Shown here: positions 59,078 to 64,000 of the stretch, piece by piece
Position numbering within the stretch: the first letter of the stretch is position 1
How the letters are laid out: the number at the start of each line of letters is the position of its first letter
DNA from: Sutcliffiella horikoshii
GTDB lineage: Bacteria > Bacillota > Bacilli > Bacillales > Bacillaceae_I
Assembly (NCBI RefSeq): GCF_021991925.1
Contig: NZ_RXZI01000006.1
Coordinates: 173,174 to 237,173, forward strand
DNA length: 64,000 nucleotides
Direction of reading: 5' to 3'
Program-made: the position numbers and the translations under genes
The notes under the pieces: generated by a model
What the model was told of the DNA's origin: nothing
Database searches by the model: none
Seen by the model: the letters and a program-made list of their open reading frames with translations, nothing else

Positions 59078-59665
59078 ATGCCAAAATGGTTAAAAAAATC
59101 ATTAGTAGTCCTTATAACAGCCCTTACATTCGGTACAGTATCGCCCCCTGCCTACTTGACAGTAGACGATCAAAAAGATGATTCCACATTTGGTGATTTT
59201 ACCAATAAAGACTTTAACTACTCAGCTAATTACATTGAACCTATAGAGCAAGAACTTACTAAGGAAGCATTTCTATCTTTTGCGAAGGAACAGGCAGAAA
59301 TTCAAAGTTTTACAAAATTCGGGTCCAGAATTGGTCCGAAAATACAGGATGAGTTTAAAGATATCATTTTTCCCAAAATGGAAGAAGTGATAAATGAACT
59401 TGCTACAGAACATCCGGAAGAAGAATTAAATAATTTGACCATTTCCGAGAATCCAACCGGTGGTGATAGTGAGAAGATTTTTCACATCTATCACGCCCAA
59501 ACTGGAAAGGACTTGATTCGGTTCCACGTAAGAAAAGATCATCCACCTTTGGAGGGGTATTACTTCAACTTCCATTACCATACATACCATGATGAATTTC
59601 AAGGTCATCATACTTTGGGATCCATCTTTTGGGCAAAAAATACACCGCCTAAATGGTTGAGCTAG
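59078..59665 (+). CDS. ypjP: YpjP-like exported protein
   Basis: A 195-residue protein with an N-terminal signal-type segment (MPKWLKKSLVVLITALTFGTVSPPAYL) followed by a soluble domain. The C-terminal region FHVRKDHPPLEGYYFNFHYHTYHDEFQGHHTLGSIFW (near 150-186) is rich in His and Tyr and marks the YpjP family. Function unknown; the His-rich tail might bind metal. GACGGAGGAAG precedes the ATG. ypjQ follows after 26 bases, probably cotranscribed. Confidence 0.87.
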   Translation: MPKWLKKSLVVLITALTFGTVSPPAYLTVDDQKDDSTFGDFTNKDFNYSANYIEPIEQELTKEAFLSFAKEQAEIQSFTKFGSRIGPKIQDEFKDIIFPKMEEVINELATEHPEEELNNLTISENPTGGDSEKIFHIYHAQTGKDLIRFHVRKDHPPLEGYYFNFHYHTYHDEFQGHHTLGSIFWAKNTPPKWLS

Positions 59666-59691
59666 AGAGAGAATAAAAAGGGGGCATGACG

Positions 59692-60222
59692 ATGAGAAAG
59701 TACACACTTCAACAAATGCGAGAGACAACAAAGAAAATGTTGGAAGACAGAGGCGTCATGATCAAGGACATCGCAGAGATCGTTCTTCTTCTTCAACAAA
59801 AATATATTACGGACGTCACGCTCGAAGACTGTATTCACAATGTAGAAAAAGTGCTAGAAAAGAGGGAAATCGTGCATGCTGTTTTAACCGGCATCTCTTT
59901 AGATATCTTGGCGGAAAAGAAATTGCTACCTGAACCTCTTCAATATCTCGTCGAAACCGATGAGCCATTATATGGGATTGATGAAATAATTCCTTTGTCC
60001 ATTGTAAATGTTTACGGGTCAATTGGGTTGACCAATTTTGGTTTTCTCGATAAAGAGAAATTTGGTATTATTAAAAGCCTTGATGAACATGAAGGGGAAG
60101 AGGTGCATACCTTTATGGATGACATTGTGTGTGCACTTGCTGCAGCGGCTGCCAGTCGGATTGCCCATCGTTCACGAGATATAGAGGAAGCGGAATTGAA
60201 CGAAGAGGAAGTAATCGTATAA
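59692..60222 (+). CDS. ypjQ: YpjQ, phosphatidylglycerophosphatase A-like protein
   Basis: A 176-residue protein of the PgpA family (MRKYTLQQMRETTKKMLEDRGVMIKDIAEIVLLLQQKY ...; GSIGLTNFGFLDKEKFGIIKSLDEHEGEEVHTFMDDIVCALAAAAASRI). The acidic KSLDEHEGEEVHTFMDD region holds metal-binding residues. Unlike E. coli PgpA it is not strongly hydrophobic, so it is a soluble variant; dephosphorylation of phosphatidylglycerophosphate is unproven here. GGGGG seven bases upstream favours this ATG over the one six bases before. Confidence 0.85.
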   Translation: MRKYTLQQMRETTKKMLEDRGVMIKDIAEIVLLLQQKYITDVTLEDCIHNVEKVLEKREIVHAVLTGISLDILAEKKLLPEPLQYLVETDEPLYGIDEIIPLSIVNVYGSIGLTNFGFLDKEKFGIIKSLDEHEGEEVHTFMDDIVCALAAAAASRIAHRSRDIEEAELNEEEVIV

Positions 60223-60233
60223 AAACGTTGACT

Positions 60234-60269
60234 AAAGGGCTATCTTCAAAAAGAGGATGAGCCCTTTTT
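60234..60269 (+). terminator. Terminator of ypjPQ
   Basis: AAAGGGCT-ATCTTC pairs with GAGGAT-AGCCCTTT, followed by TTGTATT. Confidence 0.82.
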
Positions 60270-60442
60270 GTATTCAGGAGTTAATTGGTAAAAATTAATA
60301 CCCTATATTAATGCAATGTTACAAAAATATCATTTAAATTAAATCCTTTTCCTGATATAATACTAGTATAAAAGAATTGAATTTTCAGATAAATCAACAA
60401 CGGATATCAACTTGTACTGACACCATGAGAAGGAGAGGAAAG

Positions 60443-61192
60443 ATGAAGCGGCGTATTCTGGCAATCATGTTATTAATCGTATTTACAATTATTCCGATAT
60501 ATTGGAAAGCATATGCAAGTCTGGATGCCATCCCACTTAAATACTACGACTCTCCCCAAATGGACGGCTTTCTTCACGATATTCCAAATAGGGAGACGAT
60601 GAATCAATTGATTTACCTTCCTACTAGGGACTTTTCGGAAAAAGATGCTGCATTAATGATTCAACATGTGGCAAACATACCGCCAAATATCCTTAATGTA
60701 TTGATACAGCAGAATGTCCACCTTTACTTGTTTAATGGAAAACTGACAGAAGTGGAGGGGTTTGAGCATTTGCAAGGGATCAAACCGAGAGGCTATAGTA
60801 TGAATGGGTCTAACTGGGAAGATGTACCCGGAATAGGCGGCTCGAAGTTGGTGTTGGCGAAAATCGGACATAGTAATAAGGGAATGGGGCATGGGTCCGT
60901 TAACCTTGAACTCCATGAATTAGCCCATTCCATTGACCGATATGTACTAGGAAATGTCCGTCATAACCAAGCTTTTCAAGAAGCGTGGAAAAAAGAGGTT
61001 ACTTCCATATTTCCAAACAGGAGTTACTTCCAGACCTTTCCTGAAGAGTATTTTGCTGAAACATTTGCCATGTATTATTTAAATGATGTTTCACGGCTTG
61101 AACTGGCAAAGCACGCCCCACAAACGTTCTTGTTCTTTGAAAATATGGAAAAAATGCCTTTAACAAGAGATTTCTTCGGTAAAAGGTATTAA
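60443..61192 (+). CDS. Pro-Pro endopeptidase-like zinc metalloprotease (lethal-factor family)
   Basis: A 249-residue protein. An N-terminal signal/anchor (MKRRILAIMLLIVFTIIPIYWKAYAS, 1-26) suggests export. The zinc motif HELAH is at 158-162, and a downstream EEYFAETFAMYY (201-212) supplies a Glu ligand and Tyr, as in the anthrax lethal-factor/PPEP (M34) fold. The lead-in GSVNLELHELAHSID also matches. PPEPs are secreted proteases that cut between two prolines in cell-surface proteins. GAAGGAGAGG precedes the ATG. It stands alone with its own terminator between ypjQ and thyA; I do not recall it there in B. subtilis. Confidence 0.82.
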   Translation: MKRRILAIMLLIVFTIIPIYWKAYASLDAIPLKYYDSPQMDGFLHDIPNRETMNQLIYLPTRDFSEKDAALMIQHVANIPPNILNVLIQQNVHLYLFNGKLTEVEGFEHLQGIKPRGYSMNGSNWEDVPGIGGSKLVLAKIGHSNKGMGHGSVNLELHELAHSIDRYVLGNVRHNQAFQEAWKKEVTSIFPNRSYFQTFPEEYFAETFAMYYLNDVSRLELAKHAPQTFLFFENMEKMPLTRDFFGKRY

Positions 61193-61196
61193 ATGG

Positions 61197-61224
61197 AGCA
61201 TTCCTAAATTGGGAGTGCTTTTTT
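61197..61224 (+). terminator. Terminator of the metalloprotease gene
   Basis: AGCATTCC pairs with GGGAGTGCT around TAAATT (one bulge), followed by TTTTT. Confidence 0.82.
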
Positions 61225-61316
61225 CTTTCCATAATTGTAATAAAATTTGCGACTTGCCTCTTCTTTTTTATGTTAGAATGTAGAAAGGAAAAATGACCGT
61301 TGATGAGGTGAAGGAA

Positions 61317-62111
61317 TTGAAACAGTATCTAGATTTATGCGAACACGTCCTACATAATGGAACAAAGAAAGAAGACAGAACAGGTACAGGTACGATCAGT
61401 ACATTTGGTTATCAGATGAGATACAATCTACAGGAAGGATTTCCTGTTGTAACAACAAAGAAATTACATCTCAAATCAATAATTCATGAATTACTCTGGT
61501 TCTTGGCCGGGGATACCAATGTAAAGTACTTGCAAGATAACGGTGTTAGAATATGGAATGAATGGGCAGATGAAAACGGAGAGCTTGGGCCAGTCTATGG
61601 TTATCAATGGAGGTCATGGCCGACACCAGATGGTGAACATATTGACCAAATAACCAATCTGATCGATCAGATAAAGCGTAATCCAGATTCCAGAAGGTTA
61701 ATTGTATCAGCATGGAATGTTGCGAATGTCGATTCTATGGCACTCCCACCTTGTCATACTATGTTCCAATTTTATGTTGCTGATGGAAAGCTCTCTTGTC
61801 AACTTTACCAAAGGTCTGCAGATGTATTTTTAGGTGTTCCATTTAATATAGCTTCTTATGCCTTGTTGACGTTGATGGTGGCCCAGGTATGTGATCTGGA
61901 GCCGGGTGACTTCATTCATACATTAGGAGATGCACATATCTATTCAAATCATATAGATCAAGTAAAGCTACAACTACAAAGGGAACCGAAAAAATTACCG
62001 AAAATGAAACTGAATAAAGAAGTAACTTCTATTTTTGATTTCAAATTCGAAGACTTTACACTTGTCGATTACGATGCGCATCCGCATATCAAAGGAGTCG
62101 TAAGTGTATGA
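61317..62111 (+). CDS. thyA: Thymidylate synthase (ThyA/ThyB type)
   Basis: A 264-residue enzyme that methylates dUMP to dTMP with methylene-THF. The catalytic Cys146 lies in LPPCHTMFQ; the dUMP/folate motifs [31 protein letters not shown] are complete. I start at the TTG because GATGAGGTGAAGGAA lies before it and the resulting length, 264, equals B. subtilis ThyB and E. coli ThyA; an ATG 24 bases upstream is also in frame. It overlaps dfrA by four bases. Confidence 0.95.
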   Translation: MKQYLDLCEHVLHNGTKKEDRTGTGTISTFGYQMRYNLQEGFPVVTTKKLHLKSIIHELLWFLAGDTNVKYLQDNGVRIWNEWADENGELGPVYGYQWRSWPTPDGEHIDQITNLIDQIKRNPDSRRLIVSAWNVANVDSMALPPCHTMFQFYVADGKLSCQLYQRSADVFLGVPFNIASYALLTLMVAQVCDLEPGDFIHTLGDAHIYSNHIDQVKLQLQREPKKLPKMKLNKEVTSIFDFKFEDFTLVDYDAHPHIKGVVSV

Positions 62112-62590
62112 TCTCCATTATTGTAGCAATGGACAGAAATCACCTTATTGGAAAAGAAAACGATCTTCCATGGAGAATTCCTGCAGATTTGGCTTACTTC
62201 AAAAAAGTTACAAGTGGTAGCACTATTGTGATGGGAAGAAAAACGTATGAATCCATTGGAAAACCGCTTCCAAATAGAAGGAATATCATTCTATCAAGAA
62301 AGGATTTTTTCGCAGAAGGATGTGAAACGCTCCATTCATTGGAAGAAGTTAAATCGATGGAAGAAGACAATAAAGAGCTCTTTATCATTGGTGGTGCACA
62401 TATTTTCAAGGAAGCACTACCGTTTGCGGATCTTTTGTACTTAACCTATATCGATGAAGAATTCGAGGGCGATACCTTTTTTCCTACGCTTGATGAGAGG
62501 GAATGGCATTTGATATCCGAAGAAAAAGGTATGAAGGATGAAAAAAATCCATATGATTACTATTTTAGGAAATATAAGAGATTAACGTAA
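62108..62590 (+). CDS. dfrA: Dihydrofolate reductase
   Basis: A 160-residue NADPH-dependent enzyme that regenerates THF from the dihydrofolate produced by ThyA. Motifs: [28 protein letters not shown] (5-32), the catalytic acidic residue Asp27 in [25 protein letters not shown] (near 43-58) and IIGGAHIF (near 95). It overlaps thyA by ATGA, the usual thy-dfr coupling. Target of trimethoprim. Confidence 0.95.
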   Translation: MISIIVAMDRNHLIGKENDLPWRIPADLAYFKKVTSGSTIVMGRKTYESIGKPLPNRRNIILSRKDFFAEGCETLHSLEEVKSMEEDNKELFIIGGAHIFKEALPFADLLYLTYIDEEFEGDTFFPTLDEREWHLISEEKGMKDEKNPYDYYFRKYKRLT

Positions 62591-62639
62591 TACTACATTT
62601 AGAGCAATAAATGGTCGTGTTATTTAGGGAGAGAAAGAA

Positions 62640-63350
62640 ATGTTACGTACGATATGGTGGTTTGTTTACTTTTTTTGCTATCTCATTTATAGTTTGCCGA
62701 CAATCAAAAAGGTGAAAAAGTTGGATCCTACCTTGACAGTGGAGGAAAAAGATACAATTATTCACCAAAAACCAAAACATTGGGCCAAAACCTTGGTCAA
62801 GCTTACAGGATCGGAGATTGAGGTGATTGGAGAGGAGAAAATTCCGCAAGGGCCGGTTCTGTTTGTGAGTAATCATCAAGGGAATTTTGATGTCCCGATC
62901 CTTATCGGTTTTCTTCAAAAACCTTTAGGATTTATTTCAAAAGTAGAAGTGAAAAAGATTCCCTTGGTCCCAAGATGGATGGAAGCGATGAACTGTGTTT
63001 TCATCGATCGTAAGGATAGAAGAAAGGCAATCCAGTCGATTAGGGAAGGTGTCCAAACCCTAAAGGATGGACATTCCCTAGTGATCTTTCCGGAAGGTAC
63101 AAGAAGTAAGGGGAATGAAATGGGGGACTTCAAAAAAGGTGGGCTCCGTCTTGCTACAGATAGCAAGGTGCCGGTTGTTCCCATTACCATTTCTGGATCT
63201 TACAGAATCATGGAAGAAAGTAAATTCGGTTTTCAACCAGCCCATGTAAGGGTGACGGTCCATGATCCAATCTTCTTGCCGGAAGATGAAAAAGTGGATG
63301 GAAATCAACTCGGAATGGAAATCCAGAACAAAATTATGCAATACTTATAA
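62640..63350 (+). CDS. plsC: 1-acyl-glycerol-3-phosphate acyltransferase (YpkP/PlsC)
   Basis: A 236-residue membrane-associated acyltransferase. An N-terminal hydrophobic anchor (IWWFVYFFCYLIYSLP) precedes the HX4D motif (NHQGNFD, near 78-84) and the FPEGTRSKG motif (near 150-158). It makes phosphatidic acid by acylating the sn-2 position of lysophosphatidate. It follows dfrA by 49 bases in the conserved thy-dfr-ypkP order. GGGAGAGAAAGAA precedes the ATG. The terminator at 63359 opens repeat A7. Confidence 0.92.
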   Translation: MLRTIWWFVYFFCYLIYSLPTIKKVKKLDPTLTVEEKDTIIHQKPKHWAKTLVKLTGSEIEVIGEEKIPQGPVLFVSNHQGNFDVPILIGFLQKPLGFISKVEVKKIPLVPRWMEAMNCVFIDRKDRRKAIQSIREGVQTLKDGHSLVIFPEGTRSKGNEMGDFKKGGLRLATDSKVPVVPITISGSYRIMEESKFGFQPAHVRVTVHDPIFLPEDEKVDGNQLGMEIQNKIMQYL

Positions 63351-63358
63351 AAATGAAG

Positions 63359-63380
63359 ACCGCTACTTTTGTAGCGGTTT
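63359..63380 (+). terminator. Terminator of plsC, left of A7
   Basis: ACCGCTAC pairs with GTAGCGGT around TTTT, followed by TT. I do not find a second copy right of A7. Confidence 0.85.
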
Positions 63381-63560
63381 CAGTGTGTAGACAAAGCTAT
63401 TTTAATCTTCAAGTTATGTAATAACTATGTTGATCGTAGTGGAAGGCGCGCAGACTCCTGCGGGAGGAAGAGACATGGGAGACCCCGCAGGGCGTAGCAC
63501 GAGGAGGCTCCCGGACCGCCCGCGGAAAGCGAAGCGCCTGGAACGAAGATCATCATGTAA
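63381..63560 (+). repeat. Family A palindromic element, copy A7
   Basis: The left end is CAGTGTGTAGACAAAG; the core matches A6 (GGCGCGCAGACTCCTGCGGG). Beyond about 63560 the right end is not recognisable, and the matching terminator is absent, so the copy is truncated or rearranged. Another GC-rich remnant (about 63625-63690: CGGCTCCACTTATCC, GGGCGACCTTTAGCC) resembles the left part of family B. Confidence 0.75.
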
Positions 63561-63726
63561 ATGCAAATCTAAAATTGTTTAAATTCTAGTTGTTTTTGTA
63601 ATCTAATTTAAGTCGCTTGATTTTCGCAACCGGCTCCACTTATCCAGAGGGCGACCTTTAGCCTCTCTCACTACAAGAGGTCTAATTAATGATGGCTTCC
63701 ACCTCGAAGTGGTTTTCGATATATTC

Positions 63727-64000
63727 GATGATGACAATCTTTACCGAAATCCACCTTCGAGATTGTCTTCATACACCCGATGAAGACAATCTCAACCGAA
63801 AATCACCCTCGAAATTGTCTTCATACACCCGATGAAGACAATCTCAACCGAAATCCACCCTCGAGATTGTCTTCATACACCCGATGAAGACAATCTCAAC
63901 CGAAAATCACCCTCGAAATTGTCTTCATACACCCGATGAAGACAATCTCAACCGAAAATCACCCTCGAAATTGTCTTCATACACCCGATGAAGACAATCT
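63727..64000. repeat. 52-bp tandem hairpin array
   Basis: Units begin at 63727, 63779, 63831, 63883, 63935 and 63987, exactly 52 bp apart; the array runs off the window. Each junction forms a hairpin of GAGATTGTCTTCAT and ATGAAGACAATCTC (14 bp in the best copies) around the loop ACACCCG, joined by a 17-bp linker (AACCGAAAATCACCCTC). Copies differ by a few bases. No frame runs through it. Confidence 0.9.

Noticed and set aside
63727..64000. CRISPR array
   Set aside because: The 52-bp period consists of whole near-identical units. There are no unique spacers of constant length, and no cas genes are nearby.
1..64000. tRNA genes or prophage
   Set aside because: I saw no tRNA-like cloverleaf or CCA-proximal motif and no phage structural, integrase or lysis genes.

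Overview
The window is chromosomal DNA of an endospore-forming Bacillaceae bacterium. Gene content and order closely follow the Bacillus subtilis ypp-ypk segment of the chromosome (yppF/yppG, yprA/yprB = mrfAB, cotD, ypsA, gpsB, rnpB, ypsC, ypvA, ypwA, bpsAB, ypbR = dynA, ypbS, ypcP = fenA, sspL, ypdQ, ypeP, ypeQ, cspD, ugtP, bsaA, ypgQ, ypgR, brxA, ypiP, ypjP, ypjQ, thyA/B, dfrA, ypkP). Genes are AT-rich with strong AGGAGG-type ribosome binding sites, spore-coat and SASP-type genes are present, and RNase P RNA is the Bacillus (type B) form. I cannot name the species. There is no prophage, rRNA, tRNA or CRISPR array.

Layout. 0-6.3 kb: a small-gene zone (YppF, YppG, GNAT acetyltransferase, Hsp20) and an MprF-like membrane protein that lacks most of the synthase domain. 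6.4-16.6 kb: DNA repair and division block (mrfA-mrfB, cotD, ypsA, gpsB, rnpB, ypsC, DinG-like ypvA). 16.7-21.4 kb: carboxypeptidase ypwA, a lone CheX-like protein, a GNAT, and the alkylpyrone pair bpsA-bpsB. 21.4-30.3 kb: a Fur-boxed 31-residue peptide, the fused dynamin DynA and its downstream cluster, FenA, SspL. 30.4-32.5 kb: an IS1182-like element nested inside a smaller repeat. 32.5-39 kb: alcohol dehydrogenase, three RNase H/zinc-finger relatives, cspD, topB-like topoisomerase. 39.2-47.8 kb: a FetAB-like ABC exporter, a three-gene ABC-2 exporter, paiB, AIM24 protein, ugtP. 48.1-63.4 kb: fhs, bsaA, DegV, ypgQ, an ABC-F ATPase, ypgR, brxA, ypiP, ypjPQ, a Pro-Pro endopeptidase-like metalloprotease, and thyA-dfrA-plsC.

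Functional threads. MrfA/MrfB, YpvA, FenA, the topoisomerase and the RNase H-like proteins serve DNA repair and processing. Fhs, ThyA and DfrA form the one-carbon/thymidylate cycle. UgtP, PlsC, YpjQ, MprF-like and BpsAB act on membrane lipids. DynA protects or fuses membranes. BrxA, BsaA and the rhodanese handle thiol and peroxide stress.

The most unusual material lies between genes. Seven copies of a ~210 bp palindromic element (family A; ends like CAGTGTGTAGACAAAG and TTTGTCAACAGTCTG) sit beside intrinsic terminators. At six loci a sequence-matched terminator lies on each side, as if insertion duplicated the terminator. Two of these elements are interrupted at the same internal site by a second element (family C), one carrying an IS1182-like transposase and one a short deleted form. 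A third family (B), another terminator-linked repeat (D) and a 52-bp hairpin array at the right edge add to this. Many genes under 50 codons with good ribosome binding sites were read directly from the sequence.
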